Shown: positions 52,498-61,299 of the stretch, piece by piece
Layout: each line of letters starts with the position of its first letter
How positions within the stretch are numbered: position 1 is the first letter of the stretch
DNA from: Alloactinosynnema sp. L-07
GTDB lineage: Bacteria; Actinomycetota; Actinomycetes; Mycobacteriales; Pseudonocardiaceae
Length of the DNA: 64,000 nt
Assembly: GCF_900070365.1 (NCBI RefSeq)
Contig: NZ_LN850107.1
Location: forward strand, 5,332,001 to 5,396,000
Direction: 5' to 3'
Made by a program: the position numbers and the translations under genes
The notes under the pieces: model-generated
What the model saw: the letters and a program-made list of their open reading frames with translations, nothing else
What the model was told of the DNA's origin: nothing
Databases searched by the model: none

Positions 52498-53355
52498 TCA
52501 GCCGATCGCGGATAGGGCTAGCTGACGGGACTGGCACACCAGGCGCCCGGTCGAGTCGACCACGGTGGCGTCGGCGTCGAACCACATGCCGTGCACCGCC
52601 TTGGACTCCACCTGGATGCGCAGCCAGCCGGGGGCGGGCCGGGACCGCAGGTGGGCGGTCAGCTGGACCGTCGGCGACCAGCCGAGCCTGCCCAGGTTGA
52701 ACGTCACCGGCATCGATATGTCGCCCGCGACCAGCGCGAACAGCGGGTCGGCGTGCTCACCGCGCGGCCGGGCCCACAGGCGCAGCCGCAGCGGGTCGCC
52801 GATGTGTCCGTGCAGGAAACCCGCGCCGTTGGGGTCCAGGCGCACGTCGCAGACCTCGGTCAGCCGGAAGATCGACGCCGAGGGGACGGTGGAGAGATCG
52901 ATGGCGTTGCCCGGCGGCTCGGCGGGCTGGTTCGGCAGGTCGGACCAGGCGGCCCGCTCCCTGGGCAGGCGGCCGGTGGTGACCACGCCCTCCACGCAGC
53001 TGCGCCCACTCTGTTCGAGGTGGACGGACACGACTGTCGTGCGGCGGCCGGTCTTGCGGATGTCGGTGCGCAGCAGCACCGGACCCACACCGGGCGGGCG
53101 CAGGAACTGGGCGCTCACGGCGAGCGGGTCGACCAGCGGCGCCCCCGCGCCGGTGTGGCTCGCCACGGCCGCCCTGGCCAACAGAGCCAGCAGGAAACCG
53201 CCATGCGGCCTGCCCCCGACGCTCCACGCCGCCGGGAGGTCGGCGGTGAAGGTGCCGTCCCCCAACGGTCGGACCCGCACCGCCGCGGCGAATGCCCCAC
53301 CAGCGGGCGCCGGTCCGCCCGCACGCACATCGCCGTGCCCTGTCGCACTACTCAT
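52498..53355 (-). CDS. Acyl-CoA thioesterase family protein (double hot-dog, TesB-like)
   Basis: This 285-residue protein starts at ATG 53355. Two hot-dog halves are visible: GGRPHGGFLLALLARAA with VSAQFLRPPGVGPV, and later LFALVAGDISMPV with VQLTAHLRSRPAPGW. It resembles TesB-like thioesterases of actinobacteria that cleave medium- or long-chain acyl-CoA. It is convergent with the MDR gene, five bases apart. Confidence 0.88.
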   Translation of the reverse strand: MSSATGHGDVRAGGPAPAGGAFAAAVRVRPLGDGTFTADLPAAWSVGGRPHGGFLLALLARAAVASHTGAGAPLVDPLAVSAQFLRPPGVGPVLLRTDIRKTGRRTTVVSVHLEQSGRSCVEGVVTTGRLPRERAAWSDLPNQPAEPPGNAIDLSTVPSASIFRLTEVCDVRLDPNGAGFLHGHIGDPLRLRLWARPRGEHADPLFALVAGDISMPVTFNLGRLGWSPTVQLTAHLRSRPAPGWLRIQVESKAVHGMWFDADATVVDSTGRLVCQSRQLALSAIG

Positions 53356-53416
53356 GGGGCACAGCCTGCCACGGCCAGCTACCGGACTCAGCGGCACGCC
53401 GCGCCGTGAGCGAAAC

Positions 53417-54349
53417 TCACTTCTTACTCATCAGCGCCCGAAGGAAGAACATCGCGTTGGCCGGACGCTCGGCCATCCTGCGCATCAGGTAGCCGTACCA
53501 CTGGCCGCCGTAGGGCACATACACCCGGACGGTGTGGCCCTGCTGGGCCAAACGGAGCTGTTCTTCTGGGCGGATCCCGAACAGCATCTGGAACTCGAAC
53601 TCGCCGGGCTTGCGACCGTGGTGGTCGGCGCGCTCGGCGATGATGCGGACCAGGCGGGGGTCGTGGGTGGCGAACTTCGGGTAGCCCTCGCCCGCGAGCA
53701 GTGCGTTGACGCAGCGCACGTAGCTGCGGTCGACCTCGGCGGTCTCGCCGTAGGCGACGGTGTCGGGTTCCTTGTAGGCGCCCTTGCACAGCCGCACGCG
53801 CGAGCCCTCGCCGGACAGGCGCACGGCGTCGTCGAGGGTGCGGTGCAGGTAGGACTGCAGAACCGCGCCCACCCACGGCCAACTCACGCGCAGTTCGGCG
53901 AGGATGCGCAGGGTGGAGTCGGTGGTGGTGTGGTCCTCCATGTCGAGGGTCACCGTGGTGCCGACGGCCTCGGCGGCGCGACAGATCCGGGAGGCGTTGT
54001 CCAGGGCCATGGCCTCGTCGAGGAGCTGCCCGACGGCCGAGAGCTTGACGCTGACCTCGGCCCGGTCGGCGAGGCCTTCGGCGCCGAGCCGGCCGAGCAG
54101 GTCGAGGTAGGCCTGCACGGTGGCCTCGGCCAAAGCGGCGTCGGTGGTGTCCTCACCCAGGTAGTCGAGGGTGACGGTGAGACCTGAGTCCACCAGCCGC
54201 CGGGTCACGGCGACGGCTTCCTCGGTGGTCTCCCCGGCCACGAAGCGGCGAACCACGTCCCGGCTGACGGGCGCGGTGGCGATGACGCGGCGGATGGTGC
54301 CGTTCCCGGCGGCGGCCAGGATCAACGTTCGCAACGGGTTCACGCGCAC
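53417..54349 (-). CDS. Proline dehydrogenase (monofunctional)
   Basis: This 310-residue FAD enzyme oxidises proline to pyrroline-5-carboxylate. The barrel shows VTLDYLGEDTTD, VSVKLSAVGQ, LDMEDHTTTD, RLCKGAYKEP and the C-terminal signature YVPYGGQWYGYLMRRMAERP. Length fits the short monofunctional class. No P5C dehydrogenase gene is adjacent. A cluster of TTGTTGAAC repeats lies upstream. Confidence 0.95.
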   Translation of the reverse strand: MRVNPLRTLILAAAGNGTIRRVIATAPVSRDVVRRFVAGETTEEAVAVTRRLVDSGLTVTLDYLGEDTTDAALAEATVQAYLDLLGRLGAEGLADRAEVSVKLSAVGQLLDEAMALDNASRICRAAEAVGTTVTLDMEDHTTTDSTLRILAELRVSWPWVGAVLQSYLHRTLDDAVRLSGEGSRVRLCKGAYKEPDTVAYGETAEVDRSYVRCVNALLAGEGYPKFATHDPRLVRIIAERADHHGRKPGEFEFQMLFGIRPEEQLRLAQQGHTVRVYVPYGGQWYGYLMRRMAERPANAMFFLRALMSKK

Positions 54350-54409
54350 AATGTACGACCCCGCTCACGGCGAGCACACAGGGGTCCTATCGTCCCACGT
54401 CTCGACGGA

Positions 54410-54525
54410 TCGTTCAGTTGTTGAACAAACGAATTGTTGAACAATAAGGGACGGCGGACGGCGACGAGCGGCACCCGGCAGATCGTTCAACAATAGAATT
54501 GTCGAACAAGGGGATTGTTCACTTG
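54410..54525. promoter_or_regulatory. Cluster of four TTGTTGAAC-type operator sites upstream of proline dehydrogenase
   Basis: Sites: 54412-54426 GTTCAGTTGTTGAAC; 54433-54445 ATTGTTGAACAAT; 54485-54507, GTTCAACAAT and ATTGTCGAAC around AGA; and a half site ATTGTTCAC at 54514-54522. They lie 60-175 bp upstream of the dehydrogenase start, the last overlapping the end of the isomerase gene. The AT content is high. A dedicated repressor or activator is likely, not identified in the window. Confidence 0.6.
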
Positions 54526-55328
54526 TCGGACGACGGGCCGGCCAGGTGCAGCCGGGCGAACAGCAGCGACTCCGCCAGGTCCTTGGTTCGCTCGGCGGAA
54601 CCGCGGGCGCGTCGGGTCGAGATCTCCAAGATCACTTGGCCCTGGAATCCGCGTTCGGCCAGCGACTCGCAGAGGTGGGCGCACGGCTGGTCGCCGCGGC
54701 CGGGCACCAGGTGTTCGTCCTTGGACAGGCCACTGCCATCGGCCAGGTGCACGTGGGTGAGCCCGGCCCCCATCCGCTCGGCCAACTCCATCGCGTCGAC
54801 GTGGGCGGCCGACGTGTGGGACAGGTCCAGGGTGTAGTGCCGGTGGCCGCCGTCGGTCGGGTCGATCGACGGCTTGAATGCCGACATCGCCATCGACCGG
54901 CCGCCCACACCACGCCTGACCGGGAACATGTTCTCCACCGCCACCGCGACCCCGCTGCGGTCCTCCAGCTCGGCCACGAGGTCGGGGAAGCAGTCGGCGT
55001 AGCGGCGCTGCCAGCGGAACGGCGGGTGGACCACAACGGTCCGCGCGTCGAGGTCCTGCGCGGCCTCGACCGCGCGGCGCAGCCGTTGTTCCGGGTCGGG
55101 GGACCAGATCCGCTGGGTGATCAGCAGGCAGGGCGCGTGCACGGCCATGACCGGCACCCCGGCGCGCGCCGACCGGCGGCGCAGGGCGGCGACGTCCTGG
55201 CTGAGCGGGTCGGCCCAGACCATCACCTCGACGCCGTCGAAGCCCAGGTCGGCGGCCATGGTGAAGGCGGTCGAGGCGGTCTGCGGCCACACCGAGGCCG
55301 TCGACAGCCCGACGGGGATCCTGGTCAC
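54519..55328 (-). CDS. Sugar phosphate isomerase/epimerase (TIM barrel, AP endonuclease 2 family)
   Basis: This 269-residue protein starts at GTG 55328, overlapping the previous stop by GTGA. Barrel strands: VGLSTASVWPQT, GFDGVEVMVW, VVVHPPFRW, AVENMFPVR (metal Glu), YTLDLSHTSAAH, THVHLADGSG, VILEIS. It corresponds to rv0498 in mycobacteria. The substrate is not established. Confidence 0.9.
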   Translation of the reverse strand: MTRIPVGLSTASVWPQTASTAFTMAADLGFDGVEVMVWADPLSQDVAALRRRSARAGVPVMAVHAPCLLITQRIWSPDPEQRLRRAVEAAQDLDARTVVVHPPFRWQRRYADCFPDLVAELEDRSGVAVAVENMFPVRRGVGGRSMAMSAFKPSIDPTDGGHRHYTLDLSHTSAAHVDAMELAERMGAGLTHVHLADGSGLSKDEHLVPGRGDQPCAHLCESLAERGFQGQVILEISTRRARGSAERTKDLAESLLFARLHLAGPSSDK

Positions 55329-56824
55329 CGACCGAGGAGCAGCAGCACCGCGGGCGACACCGTCACCACCAGGCCGACCAGCACGGCCAGCACGGTGGTC
55401 TGCAGGTCCTCGGCCCGGCGGATCTTGCGGACGATCAGCACCAAGCCGACGATCACCACGACCGCGGCGATCAGCGCCGCCGCGGGCAGGAAGCCCCACA
55501 GCCAGTTGAACCCGAGCCAGACCGCGGCACCACCGACCACGCCGAGCGCGAGCTGCCCGGCCATGATCGCCCACTCGCGACCCGCCGAGACCGGCTCGGC
55601 GTCGTCGGCGTCCTCGTCAAGGTCGTCCAGGTCGCGGTCGTCGAGGTCGTCGTCGAGGTCGTCGAGGTCCCGTGGACCCCGGCGGTCGTCGTCGAGGTCG
55701 TCGTCGAACCCGTCGCGGTCGTCCAGATCCCGCGCGCCGCGGTCGCGGCGGCCGGAGCCGAGGTCGTCGTGGGCCTGGTAGCCGGTGAATCGGCTCGCGG
55801 CGCGGTCGTCGAAGGTCTCGACCTCGTCGAGGAACTCCGGCCGGGGGCCCCGCTGGTCGATCGCGGTCTCGGCCGCGTCGCCGGGGAACTCGCGCGGCGG
55901 GCGGGCGGGTGCGGGCGGGAACGTCGGCAGCTGGCCGGTCGGCTGCGGCTTGGGCAGCGCCTGCGACGGCTGCGGCTTCGGCAGCTGTTGCGACGGCTGT
56001 GGCTTGGACAGCTGTTGCGACGGCTGCGGGACCGGCAGCTGCTGGGACGGCTGCGGCACCGGCATGGGCTGCGACGGCTGCGGCTTGGACAGCTGCTGCG
56101 ACGGCTGGGCCGTTGGCAGCGAGCCCGTCGGCTGGACCGGCGGCTTCGGGAGCTGCTGGGAGGGCTGCGGGGTGGCCCGCTGACCCGGCGCCGGGGGCCT
56201 GGGCGTGGTGCCCGGGGCGCGGCGCGGCAGCAGCGGCGACCGGCGCGCGCCGCCGAGGCCCGCGGGCGGCTCAGCCGGGTCGGGCGCCTCGGCGGGCACC
56301 CGGGGAATCTGTTCGGTGTGGCCTTCGCCGGGCATGGGACGTGAGACCGGGCGCGACAGGCGCCCCGAGTCCTGCACACCACGTGGCGGGTCGACCCTCG
56401 GCGGCTCGACGACCCGGGCCTCGACGCGCGGCGGCTCCACCCGAGGCGGCTCCACCCTGGGCTGCTCACCCCTGGGCGGCGCGGGGCGGTGCGGGACGGG
56501 CGGCGGCTCCAGGCCGGGCGGGCGGCCGAGCAGCTCCGGCGGCGGGGTCGGCGCGGGCTGGCGGCGCTGCGGGGCGGGCTTGGGTGGCTGGGGCGTGCGG
56601 CCCTGCCGGTGCGAGACGCGCTCGTGCGGCCCCTGGTCCTCGGTGATCGGCAGCATCTTGCCGCTGTCGGACATGACCCGCTCGATGATCGCCTGGGGTG
56701 CCGTGTCCGACCCGTCCTCCGGCTTGCGACGCCGTCGCCGGGGTGCGCTCTCGCCCGAGCTGCCGCCGTACTTGGCGAGCAACTCGGCTACGGTGCGCTG
56801 CTCCGAACCGCCTTCTTGACTCAT
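55325..56824 (-). CDS. Pro/Gln-rich membrane protein (rv0497-like)
   Basis: This is a 499-residue protein. ATG 56824 is preferred to GTG 56833. The N-terminus carries a short conserved motif (RTVAELLAKYGG). A disordered Pro-rich region (60-330) has a run of about eight PQPSQQLPKP-type repeats (DNA 55935-56160). An acidic DDLDDRDLDD tract (about 385-415) precedes three C-terminal helices. It sits between Ppx and the isomerase, as in mycobacteria. The repeats may span the cell wall side or cytoplasm; topology is uncertain. Confidence 0.82.
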   Translation of the reverse strand: MSQEGGSEQRTVAELLAKYGGSSGESAPRRRRRKPEDGSDTAPQAIIERVMSDSGKMLPITEDQGPHERVSHRQGRTPQPPKPAPQRRQPAPTPPPELLGRPPGLEPPPVPHRPAPPRGEQPRVEPPRVEPPRVEARVVEPPRVDPPRGVQDSGRLSRPVSRPMPGEGHTEQIPRVPAEAPDPAEPPAGLGGARRSPLLPRRAPGTTPRPPAPGQRATPQPSQQLPKPPVQPTGSLPTAQPSQQLSKPQPSQPMPVPQPSQQLPVPQPSQQLSKPQPSQQLPKPQPSQALPKPQPTGQLPTFPPAPARPPREFPGDAAETAIDQRGPRPEFLDEVETFDDRAASRFTGYQAHDDLGSGRRDRGARDLDDRDGFDDDLDDDRRGPRDLDDLDDDLDDRDLDDLDEDADDAEPVSAGREWAIMAGQLALGVVGGAAVWLGFNWLWGFLPAAALIAAVVVIVGLVLIVRKIRRAEDLQTTVLAVLVGLVVTVSPAVLLLLGR

Positions 56825-56911
56825 CCACTCCACCGTGCCCCGTGCGGGCCGATCCGTCCAGTGCCCGCACGCGTTGGCAGGGCCCTCCCGGGTGGGAGGC
56901 CCCGACTGATC

Positions 56912-57865
56912 TCAATCCGAGGTGACAGTGTGGTCCTCGCCGTTCGTCTGGTCCAGCCGCCGCAGGATCACGCCCTCGCGCAGCGCCCACGGCCCGATCT
57001 CCAACTCGGGGAGTGACAGTGCTCGCATAGTGGCCTGCGCCACAAGGGCGCCCGCGACGAGCTGATGCGCCCGGCTCGGGCTCACACCTTCCAACTCGGC
57101 CAGGTCAGCGGCCGACATCCGCGAGACGAACGCGATGAGCTGGCCGAGCCCGGCCTCAGTGAGGGTACGCCGCACCCGGGGGCCCGACGACGACGGCGCC
57201 GACCCGGTCAGCCGGGCCAGGGTGCGGAAGGTCTTCGAGGTCGCGACCACCCGATCGGGTTCTCCGAACTTCGCGACCCGGCGGGCGACCGGCTCCAACT
57301 GGTCGGCCAGCCAGGCTGTGGTCTCGTCGATCTCGGCACGGCTGGGCGGGTCATTGGTGAACCGGGTGCGGGTGAGCCTGCCCGCGCCCAGCGGCAGTGA
57401 CCAGGCGAAATCCGGGTCCTCGTCCATCCCGGCGGCGATCTCCAGCGAGCCGCCGCCGATGTCCAGGACCAGCAGGTTGCCCGCCGACCAGCCGTACCAG
57501 CGGCGGGCGGCGAGGAAGGTGTAGCGGGCCTCGTCCTCGCCGGAGAGGACCTCCAGCTCGACCCCGGTCTCCTTGGCCACCCTGGCCAGCACGGCCGCGG
57601 AGTTGGTCGCCTCCCGCACCGCCGAGGTGGCGAAGGCCATCATCTCCGCGCAGCCCAGCCGCACCGAGGACTCCTTGGCCGAGGCGACGGTGCGGACCAA
57701 CTCGTCCGCACCGGCCTTCGACAGCATGCCGGACCGGGTGATGCGCTCCGCGAGCCGCAGCACGGTCTTCTCCGACCGCGCAGGCGTGGGGTGCGCACCC
57801 CGGTGGGCGTCCACTACCAGCAAGTGGACGGTGTTCGATCCGACGTCCAATACCCCTAGCCGCAC
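56912..57865 (-). CDS. Exopolyphosphatase / pppGpp phosphatase family protein
   Basis: This 317-residue Ppx/GppA protein starts at GTG 57865. A -10-like TACGGT lies seven bases upstream, right after the regX3 stop, so it may also have its own leaderless promoter. Motifs: LGVLDVGSNTVHLLVVD (phosphate 1), ATSAVREATN, VLDIGGGSLEIA (phosphate 2). It corresponds to mycobacterial Ppx1 (rv0496). It cleaves short polyphosphate or guanosine pentaphosphate, fitting the neighbouring phosphate-control genes. Confidence 0.93.
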   Translation of the reverse strand: MRLGVLDVGSNTVHLLVVDAHRGAHPTPARSEKTVLRLAERITRSGMLSKAGADELVRTVASAKESSVRLGCAEMMAFATSAVREATNSAAVLARVAKETGVELEVLSGEDEARYTFLAARRWYGWSAGNLLVLDIGGGSLEIAAGMDEDPDFAWSLPLGAGRLTRTRFTNDPPSRAEIDETTAWLADQLEPVARRVAKFGEPDRVVATSKTFRTLARLTGSAPSSSGPRVRRTLTEAGLGQLIAFVSRMSAADLAELEGVSPSRAHQLVAGALVAQATMRALSLPELEIGPWALREGVILRRLDQTNGEDHTVTSD

Positions 57866-57881
57866 GTCAAGAACCGTACCG

Positions 57882-58571
57882 TCAGGACTCGAACTTGTAC
57901 CCGAGGCCACGCACGGTGACCAGGTGCCGCGGCGAGGCGGGGTCCGGTTCGATCTTGGACCGCAGCCGCTTGACGTGCACGTCGAGGGTCTTGGTGTCGC
58001 CGACGTAGTCCGCGCCCCACACCCGGTCGATGAGCTGGCCGCGGGTGAGCACCCGGCCCACGTTGCGCAGCAGGTATTCGAGCAGGTCGAATTCCTTGAG
58101 CGGCAGGGGGATGTCCTCACCGTCCACAGTGACCACATGCCGCTCGACGTCCATTCGGACCGGTCCGGCGGCGAGCACCTGGGGCAGCAGCTCGCCGTCG
58201 CCGCCCGCCTCGCCGCCGCGGCGCAGGACCGCGCGCACGCGAGCGATCAGCTCCCGGGCCGAGTACGGCTTGGTGACGTAGTCGTCGGCGCCGAGTTCGA
58301 GCCCGACCACCTTGTCGATCTCGCTGTCCCGCGCGGTCACCATGATCACCGGCACGGCCGAGCGCTGGCGCAGGGCCTTGCAGACATCGGTGCCGCTCAT
58401 CCCGGGCAGCATGAGGTCGAGCAGCACGATGTCGGCGCCGTTGCGGTCGAACTCCTCCAACGCCTGCTGGCCGGTGGCGGCCACCGCGGCGGTGAAGCCC
58501 TCCTTGCGTAGCAGGAAGGCAAGCGGGTCGGCGAAGGACTCCTCGTCCTCGACGATCAGCACTCTCGTCAT
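57882..58571 (-). CDS. regX3: Phosphate-responsive response regulator RegX3
   Basis: This 229-residue OmpR/PhoB-type regulator starts at ATG 58571 behind GGAGG and overlaps senX3 by ATGA. The phospho-acceptor is Asp52 in VLLDLMLPGM, Lys near 101 is in YVTKPYS, and the C-terminal winged helix has LPLKEFDLLEYLL and DVHVKRLRSKIE. It activates phosphate-starvation genes in related actinobacteria. Confidence 0.96.
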   Translation of the reverse strand: MTRVLIVEDEESFADPLAFLLRKEGFTAAVAATGQQALEEFDRNGADIVLLDLMLPGMSGTDVCKALRQRSAVPVIMVTARDSEIDKVVGLELGADDYVTKPYSARELIARVRAVLRRGGEAGGDGELLPQVLAAGPVRMDVERHVVTVDGEDIPLPLKEFDLLEYLLRNVGRVLTRGQLIDRVWGADYVGDTKTLDVHVKRLRSKIEPDPASPRHLVTVRGLGYKFES

Positions 58572-59812
58572 GCCATTCCTCCGTGATCGGTACCGGCACC
58601 GTCGGACTTCGACGGGACCAACGACGCGGCCAGCGACGGGACCGCCGTGCGGCCCGCCCTGCCGTCCGCGCTCTTGATGTCCGCGCCCGCGGTGGCGGGC
58701 GGGTCCAGATGCGCGGGGATGCGCAGGGTGAAGGTGGAACCGAGTCCTGGCTTGCTCCACAGCTTGACCTGGCCGCCGTGGTTGGCCGCCACGTGCTTGA
58801 CGATGGCCAGCCCGAGCCCGGTGCCGCCGGTGGCCCGCGAGCGCGCCTTGTCGACGCGGTAGAACCGCTCGAACACGCGCTGCTGCTCCTCCTCGGCGAT
58901 GCCGATGCCCCGGTCGGTGACGGCGATCTCGACGTAGCCGTCGACCAGCTTGCGGCTCACCGAGACCGGATTGCCCGGCGGCGAGTAGGCCAGGGCGTTC
59001 TCCAACAGGTTCGACAGGGCGGTGACCAGCAGTGTGCGGTCGCCCTCGACCAGCAGCGCGCTGTCGTCGTCGGTGGTCACGTCGATGCCGGTGGACTCCA
59101 TGACGAGCTGGGCGCGGCCCAGTGCGTCGCGGACGACGGCGTCGACCTCGACGGTGTTCAGCTCGGGCAGCCGTTCGGCGCCCTGCAGCCGCGACAGCGC
59201 GATCAGCTCGGTCACCAGGGTGCCGAGGCGGTTGCCCTCGCGCAGGATCTTGGTGGTGAACCGGCGGACCTCGACCGGGTCGTCGGCGGCGTCGAGCACG
59301 GCCTCGGCCAGCAGCGCCATCGCGCCGACCGGGGTCTTGAGCTCGTGGCTGACGTTGGCGACGAAGTCGCGGCGGGTGGCCTCCAGGCGGACCGCGTCGG
59401 ACTGGTCGTCGGCGTCGACCACGGTGAAGCCCTCGCCGAGCGGGCGGACCTCGCCGAGCACGGCCTCCGGGCTGCGGCCGCCGCGCGACTCCAGCGGGGA
59501 CAGGTCGATCTCGACCACCTCGCCGGTCTCGATCACGAGGTCCGCGGCCTTGCGGGCGCGGTCGTCGACCTGTCGGTTACGGACCAAGCCGAGGGCCTCG
59601 GCGCGCGGGTTGTGGATCACCACGTCCCCGAAGTGGTTGAGCACGACGACGCCAGAGTGCGACGAGTGCACCAGGCGCTGAACGAGCTCGGAGACCGTCG
59701 GACCGACCGGTCGCCGGATCGCCGACCGGTGCCGGGACCGACCGATCAGGTAACCGACAAGGGCGCCGACCAGCGACGCGCTGATCGACAGGACTACGCA
59801 AGCCACGACCAC
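58568..59812 (-). CDS. senX3: Phosphate sensor histidine kinase SenX3
   Basis: This 414-residue kinase has one N-terminal membrane helix (VVLSISASLVGALVGYLIG), a PAS domain (about 45-150), the H-box FVANVSHELKTPVGAM with His near 154, and the HATPase domain (NLLENALAYSPPG, GIGIAEEEQQRVFERFYRVD, GTGLGLAIVKHV). GTG 59812 has a -10-like TACGAT six bases upstream, so the transcript is probably leaderless. Confidence 0.96.
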   Translation of the reverse strand: MVVACVVLSISASLVGALVGYLIGRSRHRSAIRRPVGPTVSELVQRLVHSSHSGVVVLNHFGDVVIHNPRAEALGLVRNRQVDDRARKAADLVIETGEVVEIDLSPLESRGGRSPEAVLGEVRPLGEGFTVVDADDQSDAVRLEATRRDFVANVSHELKTPVGAMALLAEAVLDAADDPVEVRRFTTKILREGNRLGTLVTELIALSRLQGAERLPELNTVEVDAVVRDALGRAQLVMESTGIDVTTDDDSALLVEGDRTLLVTALSNLLENALAYSPPGNPVSVSRKLVDGYVEIAVTDRGIGIAEEEQQRVFERFYRVDKARSRATGGTGLGLAIVKHVAANHGGQVKLWSKPGLGSTFTLRIPAHLDPPATAGADIKSADGRAGRTAVPSLAASLVPSKSDGAGTDHGGMA

Positions 59813-60079
59813 GCACGGATCGTAAGCAGGTAGGGAGGGGTTTGGACCAGTCCGCCGAGCGGTTCAGTGACGGTACTGACATCGATCTGACCGCTTGTTC
59901 CGCCCCAGGCCAGGTTTAGTTCACCCGAACGTGTCCTACCAGCCGGTAACCCCGCGTGGTCCCCGCCAGGTGTCATGGGCTGTTCCACCGCCTCTGGCCT
60001 CCGGACGGCCAAGAGGCCACCCGCGCGCCAACTAGTGCAGCACTAGCGTCGCGCGGATGGCCTCCGGGTGTCGGGAGGA
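59813..60079. promoter_or_regulatory. senX3 promoter region with PHO-box-like sequence
   Basis: No gene is supported here. TACGAT (59824-59819, minus) is the likely senX3 -10. GTTCACCCGAA at 59919-59929 followed by CGTGTCC resembles a PHO-box repeat bound by PhoB/PhoP/RegX3 proteins, which would fit autoregulation. Confidence 0.4.
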
Positions 60080-60820
60080 TCAGCGACCTTGGTTCGCCAC
60101 GGCGGCGATGGCGACCTCGGCGGCGGCCGGGTCGAGGTAGGTGCCGCCGCGGTTGATCGGGGCGAGCGCCTCGTCCAGGTCGTAGCGCAGGGGGATGCCG
60201 GTCGGGATGTTCAAACCCGCGATGTCGGCGTCGGAGATCGAGTCGAGGTGCTTGACCAGCGCGCGCAGCGAGTTGCCGTGCGCGGCGACTAGCACGGTCT
60301 TGCCCGCCTTGAGGTCGGGCACGATCTCGGCCTCCCAGTACGGCACGACCCTGGCCACGACGTCCTTGAGGCACTCGGTCAGCGGCGCGTCGATGCCCGC
60401 GTAGCGCGGGTCGCCGTCCTGGCTGAACTCGCTGCCGGGCTCGATGGGCGGCGGCGGGGTGTCGTAGGAGCGGCGCCAGAGCATGAACTGCTCCTCGCCG
60501 TACTCCTCCAGGGTCTGCTTCTTGTTCTTGCCCTGCAGCGCGCCGTAGTGCCGCTCGTTGAGGCGCCAGTCGCGCTTGACCGGGATCCAGTGGCGGTCGG
60601 CGGCGTCGAGGGTGAGGTTCGCCGTCGAGATCGCGCGCCGCTGCAGCGAGGTGTGCAGCACGTCGGGCAGCATGTCCGCCGCACGCAGCAGGTGACCACC
60701 GCGGGTCGCCTCGGCGACACCCTTGGGGGTGAGGTCGACGTCGACCCAGCCGGTGAACAGGTTCTGGGCGTTCCAGACGCTCTCGCCGTGCCGAATGAGC
60801 ACCAAGGTTCCAATAGCCAT
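60080..60820 (-). CDS. gpmA: 2,3-bisphosphoglycerate-dependent phosphoglycerate mutase
   Basis: This 246-residue glycolytic enzyme interconverts 3- and 2-phosphoglycerate. The catalytic His11 is in [12 protein letters not shown], the conserved Glu in [11 protein letters not shown] near 89, and the second His in [11 protein letters not shown] near 184. Length and order fit the dPGM class. It lies beside senX3 as in mycobacteria. Confidence 0.97.
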   Translation of the reverse strand: MAIGTLVLIRHGESVWNAQNLFTGWVDVDLTPKGVAEATRGGHLLRAADMLPDVLHTSLQRRAISTANLTLDAADRHWIPVKRDWRLNERHYGALQGKNKKQTLEEYGEEQFMLWRRSYDTPPPPIEPGSEFSQDGDPRYAGIDAPLTECLKDVVARVVPYWEAEIVPDLKAGKTVLVAAHGNSLRALVKHLDSISDADIAGLNIPTGIPLRYDLDEALAPINRGGTYLDPAAAEVAIAAVANQGR

Positions 60821-61299
60821 GGGCGTGAGCCTGCCAGATCAGGGGACCGGCGAAGCCGTGAAAGTCGTCTCGCCCGAACATCCTTCCTGGACCGAGGAGC
60901 GGCGGGTGTTGGGCCGAACGGTGTATGAGATAGCACACTCCGCCACGGGTGTCCCCCGTTTGGGTTAACAACCAGAGACGACCAGGCGTATCAACGACGC
61001 ATAGTTGCCTACGCAAGAGATTCCGTGATCAAACAGTTACTTACGGAGAGCTATTTCCACGATCGGCGTAATACCTGGTCTTGTGCCGGTGTCGCAGGTC
61101 TGCCAAGTTGACTTCAGCCACGTCGGACCGGCTCCCACGCACTCCCTGGTCCGATGCGGCTCCGCGCGCGGCTCGACTCCCCTGCCGAGCCGCTCGCCCC
61201 GACCGATTCGTCCGTGGCCTCCCCCGCCACCGGATTCGGCGGGACGGTCGCGGAGCGGTTCAGATACGACTCCCCCTCGCTGAACCGCCCCGCGACCCC
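60821..61299. other. Intergenic region without a recognisable gene
   Basis: About 480 bp lie between gpmA and the DUF4349 gene. 60935-61080 is relatively AT-rich. No ORF here has convincing codon bias plus a ribosome binding site, and no strong hairpin was seen. It should contain the gpmA promoter. Confidence 0.5.
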
